Shown: piece after piece, positions 23,725 to 32,734 of the stretch
Layout of the letters: the number at the start of each line of letters is the position of its first letter
How positions within the stretch are numbered: the first letter of the stretch is position 1
Source of the DNA: Pseudactinotalea sp. HY158
Lineage (GTDB): Bacteria; Actinomycetota; Actinomycetes; Actinomycetales; Beutenbergiaceae
Assembly (NCBI RefSeq): GCF_009660225.1
Contig: NZ_CP045920.1
Location: forward strand, 1,364,001-1,428,000
Direction: 5' to 3'
DNA length: 64,000 nt
Notes under the pieces: generated by a model
Databases searched by the model: none
Seen by the model: only the letters and a program-made list of their open reading frames with translations
What the model was told of the DNA's origin: nothing
Program-made: the position numbers and the translations under genes

Positions 23725-26700
23725 CTACGCGGAGCTGCACGCCCACTCCGCCTACAGCTTCCTCGACGGGGCCAGCCTGCCCGAGGAGCTCGCGACCGAG
23801 GCGGCGGGCCGGGGCCTGCGCGCCCTGGCGCTGACCGACCACAACGGCCTGTACGGGGTGGTTCGTTTCGCCGAGGCCGCCCGCGCCCTCGGCCTGCCGA
23901 GCATCTTCGGGGCGGAGGTCACCCTCGACTCCGCGGCGGATGCGGGCGGCTCGCCCGAGCGCACCGGCACGCCCGACCCGGGCGGGAACCACCTCGTGCT
24001 GCTCGCCCGCGGTCCGGCCGGCTATCACCGCCTCTCCCGGGCCCTGGCGCTCGGGCACCTGGCCACCGGCGTCAAGGGCCGTGTGGACTACAGCCTCGAG
24101 GGCCTCGCCGAGACCGCCGCCGGCGAATGGATCGTGCTCACCGGCTGCCGCAAGGGCGCCGTGCGCCGCGCCCTCGAACCCGCACCGGGCCGCTGGGATC
24201 TCGACGCCGCCGTCCGTGAGACCCGGCTCCTCGCGGACACCTTCGGCCGCACGAACGTCTACGTCGAGCTCACCCACCACGGCGCCCCCGGAGACGACCT
24301 GCGCTGCGCCGCACTCGCCGAGGTCGCCGCCCGGGCCGGGGTGGGGGCCGTGGCCACCGGGGCCGTGCACTGCGCGACCCCGGCCGATCAGCCCCTGGCC
24401 ACCGCCCTGGCCGCCACCCGCGCCCGGCGCACCCTCGCCGAGATCGACGGCCGGCTCCCCGCCGCACCCGCCTTCCTCCGTTCCCCGGCCGAGATGGCCC
24501 GCCTGCACGCCCGCACCCCCGGCGCGCTCGCGGCCACGGTCGCCATCGCCGCCGAGACCGCCTTCGACCTGGCGCTCGTGGCCCCCAACCTGCCCCCGTT
24601 CCCCGTGCCGGCCGGGCACACCGAGACCACCTGGCTGCGCCACCTCACCGACGTCGGCGCCCGGGAGCGCTACGGCCCGCCGGAGGCCGAACGCCAGACG
24701 GGCGCCTACGCGATGCTCGAGCACGAGCTGACCACGATCGACCGGCTCGACTTCAGTGGCTACTTCCTCATCGTGCACGAGATCGTCGAGTTCGCCCGCG
24801 CGAACGGGATCCTGTGTCAGGGCCGCGGCAGCGCCGCCAACTCGGCCGTGTGCTTCGCCCTCGGCATCACCGCCGTCGACGCCGTGCAGCACCGGCTGCT
24901 CTTCGAACGCTTCCTCTCCCCGGGCCGCTCCGGACCGCCCGACATCGACATCGACATCGAGGCCGGCCGCCGCGAGGAGGTGATCCAGTTCGTCTACTCC
25001 CGCTACGGGCGTCACCACGCCGCCCAGGTCGCCAACGTCATCTCCTACCGGCCCCGCTCGGCGATCCGCGACGCCGCCCGGGCGCTCGGACACGACGCGG
25101 GCCGGACCGACGCCTGGGCCAAGGGCATCGAACGCTGGGGGAGCCTGCGGCCGGCGGGCGACCCGCCCGGGGCGAGCGGCGTCGTCCAGAAGCGGGAACG
25201 CCCCACCCGCGACGGCCCGTGGATCCCCTCACCGGAGGCGGAGGCGGCGGCCCGCAGCGGCGACGGCGGCGACACGGCCGGCATCCCCGCACCCGTGCTC
25301 GACCTGGCCGAGCGGTTTCTGCGCCTGCCCCGCCACCTGGGCATCCACTCCGGCGGCATGGTCATCTGCGAGGGCCCGGTCATCGACGTCGTGCCCGTGG
25401 AATGGGCGGCGAAGGAGGGCCGCACGGTCATCCAATGGGACAAGGACGACGCCGCCGACGCCGGCCTGGTCAAGTTCGACCTGCTCGGGCTGGGGATGCT
25501 CACCGCGCTGCGGATCGCGTTCGACACGGTGCGCGAGCTCACCGGCACCGACCTCGACCTGCACAGCATCCCGCAGGAGGACGGCGCCGTGTACGACCTG
25601 CTGTGCGCCGCCGACACGGTCGGGGTGTTCCAGGTGGAGTCCCGCGCCCAGATGGCCACGCTGCCGCGGCTGCGCCCGCGCCGCTTCTACGACATCGTGG
25701 TCGAGGTGGCGCTCATCCGCCCCGGCCCGATCCAGGGCGCGAGCGTGCACCCCTATATCGAGCGGGCACGCGGGCGGGAACCGGTCACCTATCTGCACCC
25801 GCTGCTCGAGCCGGCGCTGGCCAAGACCCTCGGCGTGCCGCTGTTCCAGGAGCAGCTCATGCAGATCGCGATCGACGCGGCCGGGTTCACCCCCGCCGAG
25901 GCCGACCGGCTGCGCAAGGCGATGGGCTCCAAACGGTCCGCCGAGCGGATGGAGGCCCTGCGCGGCCGGCTCCTCGAGGGCATGGCGGAGCGCGGGATCT
26001 CCCGCGAGACCGGGGCGGAGATCTTCGAGAAGCTCAAGGGATTCGCCGACTTCGGCTTCCCGGAATCGCACGCGTTCTCCTTCGCCTACCTCGTGTACGC
26101 GAGCGCGTGGCTCAAGGTGCATCATCCGGAGGCGTTCTACGCCGCGCTGCTCGCCGCGCAGCCGATGGGGTTCTACTCCCCGGCCTCGCTCGTGGCCGAC
26201 GCCCGCCGCCGCGGGGTGCGGGTGGAGCGGGCCCGGGTGGACGTCTCCGGGGTGCAGGCGCAGGTGCACTCCGACGCCGCCGGGCTGTTCGTGCAGCTCG
26301 GGCTCGCGCCGATCCGGGGCCTGGGGGAGAGGGCCGCGGCGGCGGTGGTCGCCGCCCGGGAGCAGTCGCCGCCGGCCGGGCTCGGGGAGCTGGCGCGCCG
26401 GGTCGAGCTGAGCGCCGCCCAGCTCGAGGCCCTCGCCACCGCCGGGGCGCTGGAGTGCTTCGGGCTGAGCCGCCGCGAGGCGCTGTGGCAGGCGGGCGCG
26501 CTCGCGGGGGCGAATGGACGACGTAGCAAGGGTTTCGTACAACCGGTGCTGCCGTTCGAGGTGGGAACCCGGGCGCCGGCCCTGCCGCCGATGGACGAGG
26601 TGTCCACCGCCGTGGCGGACGTGTGGGCGAGCGGGCTCTCCCCGGACTCCTATCCCACCCAGTTCCTGCGGGCGGAACTGGAGCGCGCCGGGGTGCTCAC

Positions 26701-27004
26701 GGCGGTGCAGTGCCAGCGGGTGACCGACCGTCGCCGGATCCGGGTCGCCGGGGTGGTCACGCACCGGCAGCGGCCCGCCACGGCCCGCGGGGTCACGTTC
26801 CTCTCCCTGGAGGACGAGACGGGCCTGGTCAACGTCGTCTGCCCGGTGGCGGTGTGGGACCGCTACCGGCGGGTGGCCCGCACGTCGGCCGCCCTGATCA
26901 TCCGCGGGATGGTCGAGCGGGCCGACGGGGTGAGCAACGTGCTCGCCGAGACCCTGACGGACCTGCCGCTGCGGGTGCCCTCCCGCTCGCGGGACTTCCG
27001 GTGA
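23717..27004 (+). CDS. dnaE2: DnaE2, error-prone DNA polymerase III alpha subunit
   Basis: 1095 residues. The N-terminal PHP domain begins MFDYAELHAHSAYSFLDG, and the polymerase active site includes GRGSAANSAVCF and PDIDIDIEAGRRE (near residue 410). The helix-hairpin-helix region and a C-terminal OB fold (RIRVAGVVTHRQRPA onward, about residue 1005) complete the DnaE2 architecture; the OB fold and lack of a tau-binding tail separate it from DnaE1. It performs translesion synthesis with ImuA' and ImuB. An upstream ATG at 23705 is also in frame. A low-complexity insertion of about 45 residues (around 475-520) lies between the catalytic motifs. Confidence 0.95.
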   Translation: MFDYAELHAHSAYSFLDGASLPEELATEAAGRGLRALALTDHNGLYGVVRFAEAARALGLPSIFGAEVTLDSAADAGGSPERTGTPDPGGNHLVLLARGPAGYHRLSRALALGHLATGVKGRVDYSLEGLAETAAGEWIVLTGCRKGAVRRALEPAPGRWDLDAAVRETRLLADTFGRTNVYVELTHHGAPGDDLRCAALAEVAARAGVGAVATGAVHCATPADQPLATALAATRARRTLAEIDGRLPAAPAFLRSPAEMARLHARTPGALAATVAIAAETAFDLALVAPNLPPFPVPAGHTETTWLRHLTDVGARERYGPPEAERQTGAYAMLEHELTTIDRLDFSGYFLIVHEIVEFARANGILCQGRGSAANSAVCFALGITAVDAVQHRLLFERFLSPGRSGPPDIDIDIEAGRREEVIQFVYSRYGRHHAAQVANVISYRPRSAIRDAARALGHDAGRTDAWAKGIERWGSLRPAGDPPGASGVVQKRERPTRDGPWIPSPEAEAAARSGDGGDTAGIPAPVLDLAERFLRLPRHLGIHSGGMVICEGPVIDVVPVEWAAKEGRTVIQWDKDDAADAGLVKFDLLGLGMLTALRIAFDTVRELTGTDLDLHSIPQEDGAVYDLLCAADTVGVFQVESRAQMATLPRLRPRRFYDIVVEVALIRPGPIQGASVHPYIERARGREPVTYLHPLLEPALAKTLGVPLFQEQLMQIAIDAAGFTPAEADRLRKAMGSKRSAERMEALRGRLLEGMAERGISRETGAEIFEKLKGFADFGFPESHAFSFAYLVYASAWLKVHHPEAFYAALLAAQPMGFYSPASLVADARRRGVRVERARVDVSGVQAQVHSDAAGLFVQLGLAPIRGLGERAAAAVVAAREQSPPAGLGELARRVELSAAQLEALATAGALECFGLSRREALWQAGALAGANGRRSKGFVQPVLPFEVGTRAPALPPMDEVSTAVADVWASGLSPDSYPTQFLRAELERAGVLTAVQCQRVTDRRRIRVAGVVTHRQRPATARGVTFLSLEDETGLVNVVCPVAVWDRYRRVARTSAALIIRGMVERADGVSNVLAETLTDLPLRVPSRSRDFR

Positions 27005-27028
27005 CGGCCGATGCGCGGCTGCGGCGCC

Positions 27029-28363
27029 TCAGTCGTGCTCGCGGTCGGCGACCTTGCGTTGTCGCATCGTCTCGCGGGCCCGGGTGAACTCCTCGTCCGG
27101 GACGGGCTGGTCCTTGTCGTGCAGCGCCGAGTACACCGCCCACACGACCGCCACGAGGGGGATGACGATGACCGCGCCGAGGATGCCGGCCACGAGGGTT
27201 CCGGCCGTGACGGCGACCGCCACGACGACCGGGTGCAGCGACACCTGCCGGCCCATGACCAGCGGCTGGAGCACATGGCCCTCGAACTGGCCGATGAGCG
27301 CGATCCCGATGGTCACGATGATGGCCGAGACCCAGCCGTTGGCGGCGAGGGCGACGATGGCGGCGATGATCATCGCCGCCGGGGCGCCGACGAGGGGGAT
27401 GAACGCGCCGATGAAGACGAGCACCGCGAGCGGCAGCGCGAGCGGCACGCCGACGATCGAGAGCAGGATCGCGGCGAGGATGCCGTCGGACAGGGCGATG
27501 ATCACGGTGCCGCGGGCGTAACCGGAGAAGGTGTACCAGCCGGCCTCCGCGCCGAGGATCCAGCCGGGGCGGACCCGGGCGGGCAGCTGGTTGATGAACC
27601 AGTGCCACATCTCCGCGCCGCGGGCGAGGAAGAAGATGGTGACGAAGGTCGAGAGCGCGAGGGTGGCGAACACCTCGACGATCGACCCGGCGCTCGAGGC
27701 GGCCGAGGAGATGACGTTCGACTGGTTCTGCTCGAACCACTGCAACGCCTCCTGCCGCCACTGGTCGAGCTGGTCGGGGGAGGTCCACCGCTGCAGCTGA
27801 TCGTGTGGGAGCCCGAACCGGGAGAGCAGATTCTGCAGGCTCGTGGTCAGGTCGCCGATGCCGGAGGAGAACTGCTGCACGAGCCCCTCCCACTGCCCCG
27901 TGACCGAGATGACGACGTAGGTGATGAGCCCGCCCACGACGACGAGGCCGGAGAGGATCGCCGCCGCGGTCGCCAGCCCGCGCGGCATCACCTTCGCGTA
28001 GGTGTTGACCACCGGGCGCAGCACGGAGGCGACGACGAGCGAGAGGAACACGGCGATGAAGACCAGCTGGATCTTCGCCATCGCGTACACGAAGAGCACG
28101 ACGAGCGCGACGACGGCGAGGATCCGCCACGAGATGCCGGCGGCCCTGCGCAGCCAGCGCGGGACGCCGTCGTCGATCGCCTCCCGGCTCTGGTAGCCCA
28201 CCGGCAGCCGGGCCGAGCGCACCCGGGAGCCCCGATAGGCCGGCCGGGCCGAGGCGAGGACCCGGGAGGTCGGCTCGGACGGGCCCGGAGGATCCGAGGG
28301 CGCCTGTGGCACCGAGGGCGCCCGGCGGATCCGGCCCCGACCGAAGGACGGCAGCAGTCTCAT
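27029..28363 (-). CDS. AI-2E family (PerM-like) permease
   Basis: 444 residues with about eight hydrophobic segments. The family core is visible: an extracytosolic domain (about 140-230, with SRFGLPHDQLQRW), then GYARGTVIIALSDG, VPLALPLAVLVFIGAFIPLVGAP and QFEGHVLQPLVMGRQ. The first ~60 residues are a Pro/Arg-rich cytosolic head. Members export small molecules or autoinducer 2, or act as Na+/H+ antiporters; the role here is open. It converges with dnaE2 with only 24 bp between the stops and no clear terminator. Confidence 0.88.
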   Translation of the reverse strand: MRLLPSFGRGRIRRAPSVPQAPSDPPGPSEPTSRVLASARPAYRGSRVRSARLPVGYQSREAIDDGVPRWLRRAAGISWRILAVVALVVLFVYAMAKIQLVFIAVFLSLVVASVLRPVVNTYAKVMPRGLATAAAILSGLVVVGGLITYVVISVTGQWEGLVQQFSSGIGDLTTSLQNLLSRFGLPHDQLQRWTSPDQLDQWRQEALQWFEQNQSNVISSAASSAGSIVEVFATLALSTFVTIFFLARGAEMWHWFINQLPARVRPGWILGAEAGWYTFSGYARGTVIIALSDGILAAILLSIVGVPLALPLAVLVFIGAFIPLVGAPAAMIIAAIVALAANGWVSAIIVTIGIALIGQFEGHVLQPLVMGRQVSLHPVVVAVAVTAGTLVAGILGAVIVIPLVAVVWAVYSALHDKDQPVPDEEFTRARETMRQRKVADREHD

Positions 28364-28414
28364 GGGGGAAGTCTGCTACGCCCACCGCCCGCGCGCACGA
28401 CGTTGGGCCGTGTG

Positions 28415-28468
28415 TCGACGGGTGCCGGCGGGTGCCGACGGGTGCCGGCGGGTGTCGACGGGTGCCGG
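28415..28468. repeat. Tandem 20-bp repeats, decamer based
   Basis: The unit TCGACGGGTGCCGGCGGGTG occurs at 28415-28434, then with one change at 28435-28454, then partly again to 28468. Each unit is two similar decamers. It lies between the permease start and the end of trmL. No function seen. Confidence 0.75.
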
Positions 28469-28478
28469 GGGCGAGCCC

Positions 28479-28985
28479 TCAGGTCCCGGTGGGGTGGCGG
28501 GGAAGCCACCCCGGCGGCGGGGCGGCGTAGTCGTGCTGGCGCCAGGCCTCATAGGCGGCCACGGCGGCGGCGTTGGAGAGGTTGAGCGAGCGGATCTGGG
28601 GAAGCATCGGAATCCGCACCGGCGCGGTGAGGCGCGGGTCGTCGAGCACGTGCGCGGGCAGCCCGGTCGGCTCCGTGCCGAAGAGCAGCGTGTCGCCCGG
28701 CTCGTAGGCCACGTCGGCGAACGAGGTGGCGGCGTGGCCCGTGAAGGCGAAGATCCGGCCGCTGCCGTGCCGGGTCACGAAGTCCAGCGCCGTCTCGAGG
28801 TCGCGGTGCACGTACACCCGGGACAGGTCGTGGTAGTCGAGTCCCGCGCGCCGCAGGTGCGCATCGGTGAGCACGAAGCCCAGCGGCTCCACCAGGTGCA
28901 GCGCCGCGCCCGTGGCCGCCACCATCCGGATCGCATTGCCCGTGTTCGGCGGGATCTTCGGCTCGTGGAACATCAGATGGAACAC
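28479..28985 (-). CDS. trmL: tRNA (cytidine(34)-2'-O)-methyltransferase TrmL
   Basis: 168 residues, the size of a minimal SPOUT methyltransferase. The motifs are NTGNAIRMVAATGA at the start, TLLFGTEPTGLP in the middle and the knot motif RSLNLSNAAAVAAYEA near the C-terminus. TrmL/YibK methylates the ribose of the wobble base in tRNA-Leu. A second start MFHEPKIPPNTG is four residues later and closer to the family N-terminus. Upstream on the same strand there is an 11-bp tandem repeat. Confidence 0.9.
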   Translation of the reverse strand: MFHLMFHEPKIPPNTGNAIRMVAATGAALHLVEPLGFVLTDAHLRRAGLDYHDLSRVYVHRDLETALDFVTRHGSGRIFAFTGHAATSFADVAYEPGDTLLFGTEPTGLPAHVLDDPRLTAPVRIPMLPQIRSLNLSNAAAVAAYEAWRQHDYAAPPPGWLPRHPTGT

Positions 28986-28997
28986 AACGGATCATTC

Positions 28998-29041
28998 TGC
29001 CGTATCGGTGCCGTATCGGTGCCGTATCGGTTCCATATCCG
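28998..29041. repeat. Four 11-bp tandem repeats
   Basis: TGCCGTATCGG occurs three times in a row (28998-29030), followed by a diverged fourth copy (TTCCATATCCG). It sits between the divergent trmL and corA starts, so it could influence either promoter. No known protein site is recognised. Confidence 0.8.
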
Positions 29042-29098
29042 TGCAGGCGATCCGGCGACCGCCCCCGGCGCGGCCCGGCGACGCGTCATGATGGTCCG

Positions 29099-30121
29099 AT
29101 GACGATGATCACCAACGCCATCTACGTCGACGGCGTCCGGGCGGCCGAGCCCAGCTCGCTCGAGCGCACGTTCGAGGAGCTGCGCCGGCGGGGAGGGGTG
29201 GCGTGGATCGCGCTCTACCGGCCGGACGAGCAGGAGATGCGCCAGGTCGCGGACGAGTTCTCGCTCCACGACCTCGCGGTGGAGGACACGGTCCGGGCGC
29301 ACCAGCGATCCAAGCTGGAGCGGTACGACCGGACCGACTTCATCGTGCTCCGCCCGGCGATGATCGCCGCCGGCCGGGTCGAGGTGGGGGAGTTGCACCT
29401 GTTCGTCGGCCCGAATTTCGTGGTGAGCGTGCGCCACGCCGAGTCCCCCGACCTGGCCGGCGTGCGGGCCCGCCTCGAGGCCGACCCGACCGAGCTCGGG
29501 CTCGGCCCGACCGCGATCCTGTACGCCATCCTCGACCAGCTCGTCGACGACTACGCCCCCGTCGTGGCGCACCTGCTCGAGGCGATCGACGACGTCGAGG
29601 ACGCCCTCTTCTCCGGCGACCGGGACGTGCCCCGACGCATCTACCAGCACATCCGCGACATCATCGCGCTGCAGCGGGCCGTGCACCCGCTCGTCGAGAT
29701 CCTCGAGCAGCTGACCGGTCACGACGCGATGCAGTCGGCCACGGAGATCGAGAACGACCAGCTGCGTGCCCACCTGCGCGACGTCTTCGACCACGTGCTG
29801 CGCATCGCCGGTCAACTCGACTCCTACCGCGACATCCTCGCCTCCGGGCTGCAGCTGCACACGGCCCTCGTGAGCCAGCAGCAGAACGAGGAGATGGCCC
29901 GGATGACCGAGACGGCGCTGCGGCAGGGCGAGCAGACCAAGAAGGTCTCCGCCTGGGCGGCGATCCTGTTCACGCCGACCGTCGTCGCCGGCATCTACGG
30001 CATGAACTTCACGAACATGCCCGAACTGGACTGGTTCCTCGGCTACCCGTACGCGCTGGCGATCATGCTCGCGGCCGCGACGACCCTCTACGTCGTCTTC
30101 AAGCGGCAACGCTGGCTCTGA
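29099..30121 (+). CDS. corA: CorA family magnesium/cobalt channel
   Basis: 340 residues. A large cytosolic N-terminal domain is followed by the long stalk helix and two C-terminal transmembrane helices. The selectivity motif YGMNF occurs right after the first helix (GIYGMNFTNMPELDWFLGYPY), and the C-terminus is basic (FKRQRWL) as usual. It imports Mg2+, or Co2+/Ni2+. No Mg-responsive riboswitch is seen upstream. CATGAT lies 6 nt before the ATG, a weak -10. Confidence 0.94.
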   Translation: MTMITNAIYVDGVRAAEPSSLERTFEELRRRGGVAWIALYRPDEQEMRQVADEFSLHDLAVEDTVRAHQRSKLERYDRTDFIVLRPAMIAAGRVEVGELHLFVGPNFVVSVRHAESPDLAGVRARLEADPTELGLGPTAILYAILDQLVDDYAPVVAHLLEAIDDVEDALFSGDRDVPRRIYQHIRDIIALQRAVHPLVEILEQLTGHDAMQSATEIENDQLRAHLRDVFDHVLRIAGQLDSYRDILASGLQLHTALVSQQQNEEMARMTETALRQGEQTKKVSAWAAILFTPTVVAGIYGMNFTNMPELDWFLGYPYALAIMLAAATTLYVVFKRQRWL

Positions 30122-30167
30122 TCCGCCTCGCGCCGGTCCCCTCCGGCTCCGATCGTGTCCGCAACGT

Positions 30168-30189
30168 TACCGCGCAGCGCTGCGCGGTA
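30168..30189. promoter_or_regulatory. 22-bp perfect palindrome upstream of gluA
   Basis: TACCGCGCAGC is followed directly by its exact complement. The centre lies about 36 bp before the gluA start codon. It may be the operator of a regulator of glutamate uptake, or a terminator for corA, which ends 47 bp upstream. Confidence 0.55.
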
Positions 30190-30202
30190 GCGGCTGCTGC
30201 GT

Positions 30203-30208
30203 TATGTT
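30203..30208 (+). promoter_or_regulatory. -10 hexamer of gluABCD
   Basis: TATGTT, exactly 6 nt before the gluA ATG, with no ribosome binding site. The palindrome above occupies the -35 region, so a repressor or activator bound there would act directly on the promoter. Confidence 0.5.
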
Positions 30209-30214
30209 CGACCC

Positions 30215-31009
<795 letters not shown>

Positions 31010-31078
31010 CTCCGACCCGTTTCCACCGTGACGAACGCGGCGGCCCACCCGCCGCCCACCATCGAAGGAGAGAATCAC

Positions 31079-31963
31079 ATGAAGCGACGACTTCCCGTCC
31101 TGGCCGCGCTCGCCGCGACCGGAGCCCTCATGCTCGCCGCCTGCGGGAGCGCCACCCCCGGTGAGGGCGGGGGCGACACCGGCGGTGAGAACACCGCGAC
31201 CTCGACCGGCGACTCCGGTGACGAGGGGGGCGGTGACGGCATCCGCATCGGTATCAAGTTCGACCAGCCGGGCCTCGGCTTCAAGGACGGCGACACCTAC
31301 ACCGGCTTCGACGTCGACGTGGCCACCTACATCGCCGACAAGCTCGGCTTCTCGCCCGACCAGATCGAATGGGTCGAATCGGTCTCCGCCCAGCGCGAGA
31401 CGATGCTCCAGAACGGCCAGGTCGACATGATCGTGGCCACCTACTCGATCACCCCCGAACGCGACGAGGTCGTGGACTTCGCCGGGCCGTACTTCATCGC
31501 CGGCCAGGACCTGCTCGTGCGCGCCGACGACGACTCCATCCAGGGCCCGGAGGATCTCAACGGCAAGAACCTGTGCTCGGTCTCCGGGTCGACCTCGGCC
31601 AAGCGGATCAAGGACGACTTCGCGGACCAGGTCCAGCTGATCGAGCAGCCCGGCTACTCGGAGTGCATCCAGTTCCTCAAGGGCGGCCAGGTCGATGCCG
31701 TGACCACGGACGACATCATCCTCGCCGGATTGGCCGCGGCCGACGGCAGCGGCACCATGAAGGTCGTCGGCAACCCGTTCTCCGACGAGAACTACGGGGT
31801 CGGCCTGCCCGAGGGATCCGACAAGTGCGAGCCGATCACCGAGGCGATCACCGAGATGATCGACGACGGCAGCTGGGAGAAGTTCATCCAGAAGAACACC
31901 GAGGGTGCCAACTACACCCCGAGTGACAAGAACCCGCCCACGCCCAAGCCCTGCGGCTCCTGA
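31079..31963 (+). CDS. gluB: Glutamate-binding lipoprotein GluB
   Basis: 294 residues. The signal peptide has a lipobox ending LAAC with the lipidated cysteine at residue 22, then a Gly/Thr/Asp-rich linker (about 23-55), then a type II periplasmic-binding fold starting IRIGIKFDQPGLGF. The motif GFDVDVATYIADKLG and the Arg-containing STSAKRIKDDF are typical of polar amino acid binding proteins. It is anchored outside the membrane and delivers glutamate to GluC/GluD. AAGGAG precedes the ATG. Confidence 0.93.
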   Translation: MKRRLPVLAALAATGALMLAACGSATPGEGGGDTGGENTATSTGDSGDEGGGDGIRIGIKFDQPGLGFKDGDTYTGFDVDVATYIADKLGFSPDQIEWVESVSAQRETMLQNGQVDMIVATYSITPERDEVVDFAGPYFIAGQDLLVRADDDSIQGPEDLNGKNLCSVSGSTSAKRIKDDFADQVQLIEQPGYSECIQFLKGGQVDAVTTDDIILAGLAAADGSGTMKVVGNPFSDENYGVGLPEGSDKCEPITEAITEMIDDGSWEKFIQKNTEGANYTPSDKNPPTPKPCGS

Positions 31964-32059
31964 GTCGAGGCGGCGGGGCGGGTCGAGTGACCGGCCCCGC
32001 CCGCTCCGGCCCGTCGACGACGGGCCCTGATCCCGGCGACCGACGAAGGTGAGGCCCGC

Positions 32060-32734
32060 GTGAGCGAATTCCTCGACGTGCTCTCCGAGTACGACATCCT
32101 GGGGGCGTACTGGCTCAACATCCAGATGGCGATCTATGCCGGCATCGGCTCGATCGTCATCGGTGCTGTGCTCGCCCTCATGCGGATCTCACCGATCCGC
32201 TCCCTCCAGTGGGCGGGCAGCACGTACGTCACCCTCGTGCGGAACACGCCGCTGACGATCATCGTCGTGTTCGCCGTGCTCGTGCTCTGGCCCCAGCTCG
32301 GGGTGGAGTTCTCGAAGGACTTCCCCACGAACTTCTTCTGGCTCGCGACCCTCGCGCTCACGGTCTACCACGCGGCGTTCATGTGCGAGTCGTTCCGTTC
32401 GGGCGTCAACACCGTGCCGGTGGGGCAGGCGGAGGCGGCCCGGGCGATCGGCCTCGGCTTCCTGCCCGCAGCCCGGCTCGTCATCCTCCCACAGGCCTTC
32501 CGCGGCTCGATCGCCCCGGTCGGCAACACGGTCATCGCGCTGATCAAGAACACGACCGTCGCCTCCGCGGCGTCCGTGGAGGAGATCTCCATCATCATGG
32601 GCGACATGATCCGTGACCACGGCAACTACGTCATGCCGATCTTCCTCACGATCGCGGCCGGGTTCGTGGTCATCGTCATCCCGGTCGGCCTCCTCATGAC
32701 CTATCTCTCCCAGCGTCTGGCGGTGACCCGATGA
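32060..32734 (+). CDS. gluC: Glutamate ABC transporter permease GluC
   Basis: 224 residues with about five transmembrane helices. The conserved EAA-loop region is EAARAIGLGFLPAARLVILPQAFR, and TYVTLVRNTPLTIIVVF is the typical HisM-family segment. The GTG start follows GAAGGTGAGG. The last four bases overlap the gluD start (ATGA). It forms the membrane channel with GluD. Confidence 0.93.
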   Translation: MSEFLDVLSEYDILGAYWLNIQMAIYAGIGSIVIGAVLALMRISPIRSLQWAGSTYVTLVRNTPLTIIVVFAVLVLWPQLGVEFSKDFPTNFFWLATLALTVYHAAFMCESFRSGVNTVPVGQAEAARAIGLGFLPAARLVILPQAFRGSIAPVGNTVIALIKNTTVASAASVEEISIIMGDMIRDHGNYVMPIFLTIAAGFVVIVIPVGLLMTYLSQRLAVTR

